64,000 nt of DNA. Source: Phytophthora quininea (Eukaryota > Oomycota > Peronosporomycetes > Peronosporales > Peronosporaceae). The stretch spans positions 496,001 to 560,000 of the forward strand of contig JAAVTG010000043.1 of the NCBI GenBank assembly GCA_011947345.1, in the 5' to 3' direction. The notes beneath the pieces are model-generated. The model saw only the letters and a list, made by a program, of their open reading frames with translations, ran no database searches and had not been told where the DNA came from. The translations under genes were made by a program, and so were the position numbers. Position 1 is the first letter of the stretch; the number at the start of each line of letters is the position of its first letter. This document shows positions 1 to 10,246 of the stretch, one piece after another.

Positions 1-1709
1 CTTGAGCGCGTCCGATGTAGTTGCGAGGCTGCGAGCCACTAGGACTGCGCTCATAAAGATCACGGCCAAACACAAACCGGTTAAGACATCGCAGCACCGT
101 TCGCTCACCGTCGGGAACTCGCAGACGGTCGCTGCAGAGCACGAGCGATAGTGTGTCCAGCGGCATCCGTTGCATCATTGACACAGACAGAACCTCTGCG
201 ACTTCAGGCGTTGCGTTATTTGGCTCGCAGTAGAATAGCGTTGTCTGTAGCAAGTGGTGGTACAAACTGCAGATTGGATCACCCCACAAGAAGAGTTTGC
301 CACTTACCGTGCACAATGTCCGGCGGTAGTAGTTGCTCGCGGGGTCTTCGTACTGTACCCAGCCTTCTTCTTGTGTTGTTGTGGTACGAGTCAATTCTGG
401 CAGTTTCGATGGAGATACAAGCGCTCTCCATCGGCAGTACTGGCCGAAACAGTGTCGGTAATCTATCCGAGTGTCCTCCACCACAACTGCCCCGCCGCGG
501 TTGGAAGGTTGGTACTTGATAACAAGTTGGCCACGTATCCAGAACTCGGGACCTTTGTTTAATTCTGCATCCTCGAGCACTTCCGCTTCCTCCGAAAAGA
601 ATTTAGGAGACTCTCGACGAATGACGCGCCACAGCATTGGCGTTGGACCAGCAGCATTGATGCAAGCTTGCAGCACAAAGTGACCAAACTCGAAGAGCGT
701 CACGTGCAGCGGCGTAGAATTGCTGCTGGCAGTGTTGGTAAAGCACTCGATGCGTGACAGCTCCACATAGGGCTCCCAGTCAAGAGTGACGTGACAATGC
801 ATCTCTCGAAGCGACGGCATTTCTCCTCGGTCCCCATCAAATCTGTGCTTGATCCACTTGACCAAAGCGTCCAGCACGTTCCGCCAAAACGAGGCCAGCC
901 GAATGCTATTGATCAGCCCGACAATAGCACGTACCAGAGTGTCTTGATCCTCAATCCACTCGAGTGACGCGGCTGGAATCTGCTTCATCGCGTCTTGGTA
1001 CTGCACCGGCTGCAATTCATGCAGGAAACTCACCAATCTATCACAAAGAACACGCCGCATCGATGCGTCACTCAGTGTAGACACTGCTAGCAAAAGTTCC
1101 ATCCATTCTTCATCGTCACTTGACGCACCGCCACCTTCAGACAGCAGTATCGGAGTCTGTCCCCCAAGCCCATCCACTGCGCTAATTGTAGAGTCTGCCT
1201 GGCACTCGAGGCGTGCAATAGTCTCACTTTGAACGTGTAGACATATTCGATCAGCGGCACCACTTCGATAACTTCCGCTCCGAAGAGTTCGACCTGTACG
1301 ACCTCCTCTATGGTCTCCACACTCTCTTGAAAGAGTCTCCTGGCTCTCTTCTTGGTCAATAGTCTATTTGAAACACCCTTTTCTGGGCTGCGGCCTCTCT
1401 TGTTGCCCGGAAGTGTCTTGCGTTCTTCTTTTCTGCGTTGCTTCGAAGATGTTCGTCAGCAATGCACTGCGTATACAGCAGTGGCTTAAGCAGAGTGACG
1501 GTCTGCAAGGGACAGCGCTTTCCTTGTGGTTCAGATATGCCTTCTTGGTATAACTTTAGCTGAAAGTTCATATCGGATTCTTCATCTGAGAAGTCTTGGA
1601 GTTGTTGCAGTTGTCGCAGCAGCCAGGGCCAGCGCACATGCAGCACCAACGAGTGCAAACCAAAGACACAGCCGGCAACGTGGAGGAAAATGTCGGGGGA
1701 GACTGCCAT
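1..1709 (-). CDS. BTB-BACK domain protein, 3' part cut by window edge
   Basis: Reading the minus strand from an ATG at 1709 gives a BTB/POZ opening (SPDIFLHVAGCVFGLHSLVLH). After a linker comes the second half of the BTB fold (VPLIEYVYTFKVRLL...LQLAQWMGLGDRLRYCC, about 1340-1130). From about 1125 to base 1 the frame is open, and near 150-50 it contains MPLDTLSLVLCSDRLRVPDGE, which looks like a BACK domain. BTB-BACK proteins usually act as Cullin-3 adaptors or scaffolds; that role is family knowledge, not shown here. The reading needs two 1-nt frame changes, near 1357 and near 1120. They may be consensus errors or real lesions. No GT-AG intron explains either. The C-terminus lies beyond the window. 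Confidence 0.6.
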
Positions 1710-1906
1710 GCTATGGGGAGGACGGTGCGCTTGCTGACGGAGGGCACAGTGGGCGGGGTGCTGGCTCGCAATACCATCGTTTGTATGCAACAATCTTGTG
1801 GCTGCGACGTGTGCACACTTGGCTTTGTACAACAAATAAATTGAAGACATCAATGGAAAGAAAATGACTGTAGTTTAGTTCTTTGATGCCCATAATTTAC
1901 TTGTAG

Positions 1907-1927
1907 CGCTCCAAGCTAGTTGGAGCG
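1907..1927. repeat. terminal hairpin of left arm
   Basis: CGCTCCAA and TTGGAGCG form a perfect 8-bp stem around a 5-nt loop. Arm identity starts exactly at its first base. It lies just 3' of the stop of the minus-strand gene and could act as a 3'-end hairpin or mark the recombination point that made the palindrome. Confidence 0.7.
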
Positions 1928-1930
1928 ACG

Positions 1931-2595
1931 TTATACGTAGTTGACCGGAATCATGCGCGGTCGGCGCAGGTTGGTCGACTCTGGCAGATCGAGCGACACC
2001 TGGTCGATTTTGCGTTTTCGAGATGGAATGGTTGGATCGCTCTCTTCTTCTTCCTCATCGCAATCCAATTCCTCCGTCTCACTGTCGTCCTCCCACACGG
2101 TTTGTGATCGACGACGAGACCCCAAAATGATGCTGGCTTCTCGGGCGTGGCGAGTGATGAGCCCATCCGGAATTCCGGCGTCTTGCAGCAGACGAATGCG
2201 CTGGCTACGGCTGAAGCGATGCACGCCCTCGCTGCACTCGGCCATCTCCCCACCTTGGTCGTCCACGTGAACTCGGGCTCGTCGCTCAGACCGATGGAGG
2301 GTCCTCCCTTGGCTGACAGTGCACTGCCGCCCAGCCCAACGCCGAACTCGTGGATGGTGATGGTGGACCACGTCACGGTCTTCCTTTGCTTGTCCTCAGC
2401 GTCACTGCCGCTGGTGGAGAGGCTGCCATTAATCTTACCAGCTAGCGTGGAGAGAGTGCGACCTTCGCTAGCGGTTCGGTCGCTGGCGGAGCGAGTGTTC
2501 TCAGCTCCGTGATCGGAGTTGGTGGTGCAGCCTGTCACATCCGTCCAGCTCTGGCTGGCGCTGCCGGCAGGGCGATTGCAGTCTCGAGAGATCAT
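1931..2595 (-). CDS. WSTxTVxEFGV-family protein, copy B (left arm), frameshifted
   Basis: The ATG is at 2595. An N-terminal, Ser-rich region of about 75 residues leads to the family core VTWSTITIHEFGVGLGG, then GGPSIGLSDEPEFTWTT. Near 2248-2253 the frame changes by one base (GTGGGGAGATGG where the sister gene A has GTGGGCGAGATGG). The conserved tail follows in the other frame: a helical EGVHRFSRSQRIRLLQDAGI segment, an acidic stretch (EELDCDEEEEESD), a basic RKRK, and the terminus PRMIPVNYV. I do not know the function. The core resembles a short V-x-F/W-S-x-V-x-V-x-E motif recurrent in stramenopile proteins. The mirror copy has the same missing base, so the lesion predates, or was homogenised with, the arm duplication. 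Confidence 0.6.
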
Positions 2596-4025
2596 GAGCA
2601 GTCACTGCCGCTGCTGTGCGCTGCGGTCCTGTGGTCGCTTGACTCTTGCGCTCTGCTCGGCGAGTTGGCGGAATGGCGTAGACCGGCCGAAAGGCTCGAT
2701 GCTGACGACGTCCGCTGCGTCCGCTAGCCGGCGGCCGAGACGAGGTTTTAGCGGACCGCCGAGGTTTTATTCAGAGGACTAGCGTCACACAACAGTCTCG
2801 GAGACCTCGTCTGTCGCACGTGCTTGAACGAGCAGAAACACGCATGAGCGGCGACTCGAATGAAGATGCTGTGGCAGTGGGGACGAGATTGGTCTGGTAG
2901 ACGACGTTCAAGGCGGGGAAGTGGTCATTCATGCGGTGACACGATGAATAGCGTTCTGGCTGCCGTGGACGAAGGTAGACGAGCGTTCAATTCTCGTTCG
3001 TCGACGAAAGGTCGCGCCTGTGCACGCATGCACATCGTCGAAACCGTGATGCAGCATATCGCTTCAAGTGGCACAACGTCACAGAATTGGTCCACTCTTG
3101 GTTTGAGTTACCGAAGCTAGCTTGGTTATCGGAGACGAACGCCAAAGCAGAGCGAGGCAGCTAATAACTCGTGCAAAACACGGCGTTTAGGTGGCAATAG
3201 CAACCGCATCAAGTCGTAGAGGCCCGTCCACTGCTGTCCACGATGCGTTGTGCGAACAGCTACACCACGAGATGGCTACGAAATCATTTTTCCGCGACCG
3301 TCTCAAATAGAAGCCCCATTGGACTTCTATTTAGTAGCTAAGTGAGTTGAGTTGACTCCGATGCTCGTTCGCTGCAACGCAGCACGATTCCTGTCACCAG
3401 CGATGCAGGGAGTCGTGCAGCCACGAAGGCACGACTACCCACACCTTTCGTACTTTTTCCGACAGCGAGTGAAGATGTAGCCCAGCGTACTAAAGCATGG
3501 ATGAGACGGCCAGTCGACTGCAACGTATCGCGTCATTCCGGGCTGCCGAGCACCTCTTTGGATACGTCTTCGCTATGGACTAAGAGCAGGGCGATGCGCG
3601 ATAGCAATTGTTACTTTGAAGTAGCGTCGCTTCTGCCACGTCGGAAATGTCGTCGTTAGATTGGTTTAGCCTCGCAAAGTATCGGTACTGTCCAGTGCAA
3701 ATTGTTGCTACGCCATGGCAACCGCACATGCCTGTCCTGGGGCTCTGTTTGGGATAACCACCGACGATAGCGAGGACTTGCCTTCCCTCACCGATCACGA
3801 GTCCACGAAAAGGTATCTACGAGCCATGTTTCAATCGGACTCGTGACAAATACGATCACCCCAAAACGTGTGCCCCGTCGGCTTCTTCACAGTAGTGATC
3901 GGCGAATATGATCAACCAATCTTTTGTCCAGCAGAGTACCCCGCGGGTGGGTGGTCTGTCGGTGCCTGGTAGCACGGCAACCACAGCCGACTGCGTCATT
4001 CCGGTGAAGCCGTTCGCCACGAGTC
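2596..4025. other. left-arm intergenic region, no gene supported
   Basis: About 1.4 kb between the divergent family genes. Only short open frames (60-90 codons) with no recognisable domain are present on either strand. It probably contains both promoters. Everything here is mirrored at about 7209-8638. Confidence 0.6.
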
Positions 4026-4059
4026 TGCGACGTGTGCTATGCTAGTTTGAGTAAGTGGA
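4026..4059. repeat. TGCGACGTGTG terminal-repeat-like motif (left)
   Basis: TGCGACGTGTGC followed about 14 bases later by GTAAGTGGACG. The same pattern forms both ends of the small palindromic element at 13678-13772, and it recurs in inverted orientation at 7175-7208. It may be the terminus of a transposon-like unit enclosing the gene A pair. Confidence 0.5.
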
Positions 4060-4495
4060 CGCAGTGGACGAAAAACGGTCGCCACTCCACGCCGCCGACG
4101 TCGTGAAGCTCGCTGCAATGTCGGCACGAGTCCTATCGACCATCTCGCGCGTGTGCAGTCCTCCGAGCGGCGCTTCTAGGCAGTGAGGCACCTCGTGGCT
4201 GGCTAAGATCGCGCTTCGCAGCAGGACTGTCGGTGGCGAGCGCTGTACCTCGCAGCGACTAGGGCCCGCCCGCCGCCGGGGCTTGTGACACGACCTAAAG
4301 GGGCGAGTCAAGCGTCCGCTCTGCAACCAGATACTCGCTCCACATCCCAAAACAAACCCCGAAAACAGCCAGCAGGCCCACAACCCAAAGACCGGGCCGA
4401 CCGACCAAGAAGCAGAGCCAGCTCCGGACAGCACGAAGCACCACCACTGCCTGCCTGCCTGCCTGCCTGCCTGTCATCCTCGTACACCTGCAGCC

Positions 4496-5124
4496 ATGGC
4501 TCCCAAGGACGTCGCAGCAGACGCCTATGAACAGGAAGACGCCCCTATCCAGCAGCAGCAACAGTCATCACCGTTCTCTGCTGCGCGCACGCTTGGCCCC
4601 GTTGAAGCCGCTGCAGCTTCTGCGAGTACTCCGCCCGCCTCACCCGAGAACCGCAGGAAGCGACAGCGCAGCTCGTCGGTCTCTAATGAGGAGACGTCTC
4701 CGAAGCAGCCCAAGCTCGAGAAGCGCCTGCGCTGGTCCACCATCACGGTGCACGAGTTCGGCGTCGGATTGGGGGCAGCTCCGTGCCCACCAAGGGAGGC
4801 CCCTCCATCGGCCTGAGCGACGAGCCCGAGTTCACGTGGACGACCAACGTGGGCGAGATGGCCGAGCGCTGCGAAGGAGTGCACCGCTTCACGCCGGATG
4901 AACGCGTGCGGCTGCTTCGAAGCGCCGGCGTGAGCGACGGCATGATCCTGCGGTTCTCCCGCGAAGCCAACATCATCAACAGCTCGCGTCGGAGGACCAA
5001 GGCGGAGGACGCTGCCGAGCGGAGGGCGAAGGCGGTGCCAGTTGCTGCGGTTCCCGTCGTGCTGGAGCGCCCGCTGTCCCCGTTCCTCCACCGCCCGCAC
5101 ATGATCCCGGCCAACTACGCATGA
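4496..5124 (+). CDS. WSTxTVxEFGV-family protein, copy A (left arm), frameshifted
   Basis: The ATG at 4496 (context AGCCATGG) follows a (TGCC)n microsatellite at about 4447-4473. The N-terminus is low-complexity (a Gln run, Ala/Ser/Pro) with a basic NRRKRQR patch that could be a nuclear signal. The core is LRWSTITVHEFGVGLG. One base is missing in a G run at 4769-4776. The other frame then carries GGPSIGLSDEPEFTWTTNVGEMAE, the helical EGVHRFTPDERVRLLRSAGV segment, SRRRTK, and the same terminal signature (PHMIPANYA) as copy B. Reading across the shift gives about 209 residues. Function unknown. The mirror copy shares this lesion and has a second one. Confidence 0.6.
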
Positions 5125-5203
5125 GCGCCATCTACACAATGCAGCGAGAGAGAGAGAGAGAATTGACCAAGCATCGACCGCAGACGCATGGAGTTAACTT
5201 ATT

Positions 5204-6019
5204 CTTATCGTTATGAACATTCAATACAGTGTCAGTTGCTTAACCGGATCTCGGAAGCCTCAGCAGCGACTGGAGGAATTGCTTGCGTGAAGTTAGTGAG
5301 GTCGATCGCTGCGGTGAAGCCATTGCGACAACCGGCTATCCAGCTGAAAGCAGCCATGCAAAATGGTATAGTAAGGCCCGCACGGAGGGCCGTTGGCATT
5401 TCAAGCTGATACACCACATCTAGTCGATGGCATTGACAATGAAGAGCTATACATGAATGTTACCTGGAGCCCGTGCGCATCGTTGTTGCGCCCCAAGAAA
5501 ACCACCGAGCTTATGCATCAGATAAGAATATATCGCTAGACTGTTCCACCAGATCGCGCAGCAATGCTCGTGGACGGCGAAACAAGCTGGCTGAGCTCAG
5601 TGCACGCCTTGGTTGGAGCTGTACTTGGGACGACGGGTAAACTTTGAACGATGAACAAGCGCCTGAGCAGCTCAGGCGTTTGACGTGCAGCAGGCAGGCA
5701 TAGGCCCTTCAGCCCGGGCTCGTGTCAACCCGACCCGGCCCCCTTCTGATTGGTCGACATCTGCCGTTCAGTATGCTGACACTCGCGTGGTCAACATTTT
5801 GATGACGCAGGTCGGGTTTCGCAGCGGCCTCGCAACACCAAACCCGACCCATCGAAGTGGTTGTCTGCTCTGCTCTGCTCTGCGCTAGCGACGGCGACTG
5901 GCATCATGGCCCCTAGAAACCAACATGATTCTGCTGACCTTCAAGGCCCGACGCAAGCCGTGTGAACGAGGAAGTGCTGCGTGCCTCAAGTGGAATGCCT
6001 TGTATATTCACAGCAATAA
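5204..6019. other. unique spacer at the centre of the inverted repeat
   Basis: 816 bp with no self-complementarity to the flanks that I could see. The longest open frame is about 70 codons and resembles nothing I recognise. GA/CT-rich tracts lie at both arm-spacer borders (5145-5161, 6061-6093). The length is enough for the arms to be stably cloned and to extrude as a cruciform only inefficiently. Confidence 0.6.
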
Positions 6020-6110
6020 AATAAGTTAACTCCATGCGTCTGCGGTCGATGCTTGGTCAATTCTCTCTCTCTCGCTCTCTCGCTCTCTCGCTGCATTGTG
6101 TAGATGGCGC

Positions 6111-6738
6111 TCATGCGTAGTTGGCCGGGATCATGTGCGGGCGGTGGAGGAACGGGGACAGCGGGCGCTCCAGCACGACGGGAACCGCAGCAACTGGCAC
6201 CGCCTTCGCCCTCCGCTCGGCAGCGTCCTCCGCCTTGGTCCTCCGACGCGAGCTGTTGATGATGTTGGCTTCGCGGGAGAACCGCAGGATCATGCCGTCG
6301 CTCACGCCGGCGCTTCGAAGCAGCCGCACGCGTTCATCCGGCGTGAAGCGGTGCACTCCTTCGCAGCGCTCGGCCATCTCGCCCACGTTGGTCGTCCACG
6401 TGAACTCGGGCTCGTCGCTCAGGCCGATGGAGGGGCCTCCTTGGTGGGCACGGAGCTGCCCCCAATCCGACGCCGAACTCGTGCACCGTGATGGTGGACC
6501 AGCGCAGGCGCTTCTCGAGCTTGGGCTGCTTCGGAGACGTCTCCTCATTAGAGACCGACGAGCTGCGCTGTCGCTTCCTGCGGTTCTCGGGTGAGGCGGG
6601 CGGAGTACTCGCAGAAGCTGCAGCGGCTTCAACGGGGCCAAGCGTGCGCGCAGCAGAGAACGGTGATGGCTGTTGCTGCTGCTGGATAGGGGCGTCTTCC
6701 TGTTCATAGGCGTCTGCTGCGACGTCCTTGGGAGCCAT
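6111..6738 (-). CDS. WSTxTVxEFGV-family protein, copy A' (right arm), two frameshifts
   Basis: Mirror of the gene at 4496-5124 with its ATG at 6738. The N-terminus is the same (MAPKDV..., Gln run, NRRKRQR) except Pro for Ser after the Gln run. It has the same missing base in the G run (about 6455-6463). A second missing G near 6437-6442 means the downstream part is read in the third frame. That downstream part is unchanged (EGVHRFTPDERVRLLRS, terminus PHMIPANYA). The extra lesion differs only by homopolymer length from the left copy, so sequencing error is a live explanation. Function unknown. Confidence 0.55.
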
Positions 6739-7174
6739 GGCTGCAGGTGTACGAGGATGACAGGCAGGCAGGCAGGCAGGCAGGCAGTGGTGGTGCTTCG
6801 TGCTGTCCGGAGCTGGCTCTGCTTCTTGGTCGGTCGGCCCGGTCTTTGGGTTGTGGGCCTGCTGGCTGTTTTCGGGTTTGTTTTGGGATGTGGAGCGAGT
6901 ATCTGGTTGCAGAGCGGACGCTTGACTCGCCCCTTTTAGGTCGTGTCACAAGCCCCGGCGGCGGGCGGGCCCTAGTCGCTGCGAGGTACAGCGCTCGCCA
7001 CCGACAGTCCTGCTGCGAAGCGCGATCTTAGCCAGCCACGAGGTGCCTCACTGCCTAGAAGCGCCGCTCGGAGGACTGCACACGCGCGAGATGGTCGATA
7101 GGACTCGTGCCGACATTGCAGCGAGCTTCACGACGTCGGCGGCGTGGAGTGGCGACCGTTTTTCGTCCACTGCG

Positions 7175-7208
7175 TCCACTTACTCAAACTAGCATAGCAC
7201 ACGTCGCA
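7175..7208. repeat. TGCGACGTGTG terminal-repeat-like motif (right, inverted)
   Basis: Reverse complement of 4026-4059. With the left copy it would bound a 3183-bp interval that holds both A genes and the spacer. Confidence 0.5.
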
Positions 7209-8638
7209 GACTCGTGGCGAACGGCTTCACCGGAATGACGCAGTCGGCTGTGGTTGCCGTGCTACCAGGCACCGACAGACCACCCACCCGCGGGGTACTC
7301 TGCTGGACAAAAGATTGGTTGATCATATTCGCCGATCACTACTGTGAAGAAGCCGACGGGGCACACGTTTTGGGGTGATCGTATTTGTCACGAGTCCGAT
7401 TGAAACATGGCTCGTAGATACCTTTTCGTGGACTCGTGATCGGTGAGGGAAGGCAAGTCCTCGCTATCGTCGGTGGTTATCCCAAACAGAGCCCCAGGAC
7501 AGGCATGTGCGGTTGCCATGGCGTAGCAACAATTTGCACTGGACAGTACCGATACTTTGCGAGGCTAAACCAATCTAACGACGACATTTCCGACGTGGCA
7601 GAAGCGACGCTACTTCAAAGTAACAATTGCTATCGCGCATCGCCCTGCTCTTAGTCCATAGCGAAGACGTATCCAAAGAGGTGCTCGGCAGCCCGGAATG
7701 ACGCGATACGTTGCAGTCGACTGGCCGTCTCATCCATGCTTTAGTACGCTGGGCTACATCTTCACTCGCTGTCGGAAAAAGTACGAAGGTGTGGGTAGTC
7801 GTGCCTTCGTGGCTGCACGACTCCCTGCATCGCTGGTGACAGGAATCGTGCTGCGTTGCAGCGAACGAGCATCGGAGTCAACTCAACTCACTTAGCTACT
7901 AAATAGAAGTCCAATGGGGCTTCTATTTGAGACGGTCGCGGAAAAATGATTTCGTAGCCATCTCGTGGTGTAGCTGTTCGCACAACGCATCGTGGACAGC
8001 AGTGGACGGGCCTCTACGACTTGATGCGGTTGCTATTGCCACCTAAACGCCGTGTTTTGCACGAGTTATTAGCTGCCTCGCTCTGCTTTGGCGTTCGTCT
8101 CCGATAACCAAGCTAGCTTCGGTAACTCAAACCAAGAGTGGACCAATTCTGTGACGTTGTGCCACTTGAAGCGATATGCTGCATCACGGTTTCGACGATG
8201 TGCATGCGTGCACAGGCGCGACCTTTCGTCGACGAACGAGAATTGAACGCTCGTCTACCTTCGTCCACGGCAGCCAGAACGCTATTCATCGTGTCACCGC
8301 ATGAATGACCACTTCCCCCGCCTTGAACGTCGTCTACCAGACCAATCTCGTCCCCACTGCCACAGCATCTTCATTCGAGTCGCCGCTCATGCGTGTTTCT
8401 GCTCGTTCAAGCACGTGCGACAGACGAGGTCTCCGAGACTGTTGTGTGACGCTAGTCCTCTGAATAAAACCTCGGCGGTCCGCTAAAACCTCGTCTCGGC
8501 CGCCGGCTAGCGGACGCAGCGGACGTCGTCAGCATCGAGCCTTTCGGCCGGTCTACGCCATTCCGCCAACTCGCCGAGCAGAGCGCAAGAGTCAAGCGAC
8601 CACAGGACCGCAGCGCACAGCAGCGGCAGTGACTGCTC

Positions 8639-9303
8639 ATGATCTCTCGAGACTGCAATCGCCCCGCCGGCAGCGCCAGCCAGAGCTGGACGGATGTGAC
8701 AGGCTGCACCACCAACTCCGATCACGGAGCTGAGAACACTCGCTCCGCCAGCGACCGAACCGCTAGCGAAGGTCGCACTCTCTCCACGCTAGCTGGTAAG
8801 ATTAATGGCAGCCTCTCCACCAGCGGCAGTGACGCTGAGGACAAGCAAAGGAAGACCGTGACGTGGTCCACCATCACCATCCACGAGTTCGGCGTTGGGC
8901 TGGGCGGCAGTGCACTGTCAGCCAAGGGAGGACCCTCCATCGGTCTGAGCGACGAGCCCGAGTTCACGTGGACGACCAAGGTGGGGAGATGGCCGAGTGC
9001 AGCGAGGGCGTGCATCGCTTCAGCCGTAGCCAGCGCATTCGTCTGCTGCAAGACGCCGGAATTCCGGATGGGCTCATCACTCGCCACGCCCGAGAAGCCA
9101 GCATCATTTTGGGGTCTCGTCGTCGATCACAAACCGTGTGGGAGGACGACAGTGAGACGGAGGAATTGGATTGCGATGAGGAAGAAGAAGAGAGCGATCC
9201 AACCATTCCATCTCGAAAACGCAAAATCGACCAGGTGTCGCTCGATCTGCCAGAGTCGACCAACCTGCGCCGACCGCGCATGATTCCGGTCAACTACGTA
9301 TAA
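8639..9303 (+). CDS. WSTxTVxEFGV-family protein, copy B' (right arm), frameshifted
   Basis: Mirror of 1931-2595 with its ATG at 8639. The core VTWSTITIHEFGVGLGGSAL and GGPSIGLSDEPEFTWTT are in the first frame. At 8981-8986 one base is missing relative to gene A. EGVHRFSRSQRIRLLQ, the acidic run and the terminus PRMIPVNYV follow in the second frame. The Lys-x-Val-x-Trp at the start of the core fits the loose RVxF docking consensus for protein phosphatase 1, which is inference only. The identical lesion in both arms argues that it was copied or gene-converted. Function unknown. Confidence 0.6.
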
Positions 9304-9306
9304 CGT

Positions 9307-9327
9307 CGCTCCAACTAGCTTGGAGCG
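9307..9327. repeat. terminal hairpin of right arm
   Basis: Mirror of the 8-bp stem and 5-nt loop at 1907-1927. Homology between the arms ends at its last base, 9327. It follows directly on the stop codon of the gene at 8639-9303. Confidence 0.7.
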
Positions 9328-10040
9328 TCAAAAGGAATTAAGTTATTGCGGATCAAAAATGCAGCCAAGGAAGTGTGTAACAGCGTAATAAGGTATCTTC
9401 ATTTTCTATCGAGTGAAGCACCACGTTCCTATCGCCACAACTCGTACTTCACAAACAAGCAGAACCAGCGATGCTCCAGTGTATCAACAACAAATCATCG
9501 CTGCGTACACTGAACCGGTTTCCGAGTTGTCTGTGAGCGCAGGTTATCATCGTCGTGTTGCTCAACCCAGTGATTAAAGCTGTTTAGCAAGGTACGAAGG
9601 CTACCATGGACTCCTCCTGCGAATGGCTCTGATCCATCAGCACTCTCAACGAATAGCTTTCGCCAATCGTGTCCCAAGTCACCACTTCCAGTTCCTACTT
9701 GCGTACTGAACGCACGACCACCTGCATCTACGAATTTGGGAGCCGCGCCATCGCTCGCCGTGGTGGGATTTCGTGCCGGCAGGTGCCTGCCTCGCCCGAT
9801 CTCTGCCAGGCTGGCGTCGCCCCATCCGGCGCTTTTTGTCGTCGCCGAGCGCCCTTGGTCTGATCCGACAGCATTTTCCAGCCAATCCGCGGCGGAATCA
9901 GGCCTTTCCGACCCTTTCATTGGCTTAAAGTGTGCCGCACGTCGCACTCTGCATATAGCTTTTCCAAGAGAAGCGCCATGGGGGAGCCAGTAGTCAGGTC
10001 TCGGGAGAAAGCAGCGGGGCCCGATCGTGCTGCGTTTAGT
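9328..10040. other. 713 bp between inverted repeat and Harbinger element
   Basis: A minus-strand open frame of 207 codons (9495-10118) spans this region but runs into the Harbinger terminus and has no recognisable domain, so it is not called as a gene. Bases 10038-10040 (AGT) are the left target-site duplication of the adjoining transposon. Confidence 0.5.
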
Positions 10041-10246
10041 GGGCTGTTCCTGAAAACTCAAATCGCAAATTGCTCGTACCAAAGCTTTCATAAAAAGTCG
10101 GAGTGCAACTGTTTTCACGTACCAAATTGGCTCGTGGAGGGAATTCTGTACGGGGTGGCAACCACCCCGACAGATTGATACAACGTACTATTCATCAAAG
10201 ACACGCGCTCAGTTCGAGATCATCGCTAAAGCACGCATGGGCTGCC

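Larger units (their letters stand above)
1907..5203. repeat. left arm of a 3.3-kb inverted repeat
   Basis: Bases 1907-5203 are the reverse complement of 6020-9327, apart from a few SNPs and 1-nt homopolymer length differences. Outer coordinates sum to 11234 throughout. At the inner end the sum drifts by about 11 because the GA-rich tract near 5145 is shorter than its mirror. The arm carries a minus-strand family gene (1931-2595) and a plus-strand family gene (4496-5124), arranged divergently. Both arms end outward in the same small hairpin. Confidence 0.93.
6020..9327. repeat. right arm of the 3.3-kb inverted repeat
   Basis: Mirror image of 1907-5203. Differences seen: one SNP giving Pro instead of Ser in the gene near 6668, one A/G SNP near 8660, a longer GA/CGA tract at 6061-6093, and homopolymer differences (for example one G fewer near 6438, one C fewer near 6880, one A more near 6940). 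No target-site duplication is evident: 1900-1906 and 9328-9334 do not match. Confidence 0.93.

Noticed and set aside
151..683. Plus-strand open frames of 70-122 codons
   Set aside because: They lie opposite the minus-strand BTB-BACK reading frame, which is open from the window edge and carries a BACK signature.
4447..4473. (TGCC)n tract as a regulatory element of gene A
   Set aside because: A simple microsatellite, mirrored in the other arm; no evidence of function beyond position.
9495..10118. 207-codon minus-strand open frame
   Set aside because: It overlaps the Harbinger terminus, has no domain and competes with frames on the other strand.
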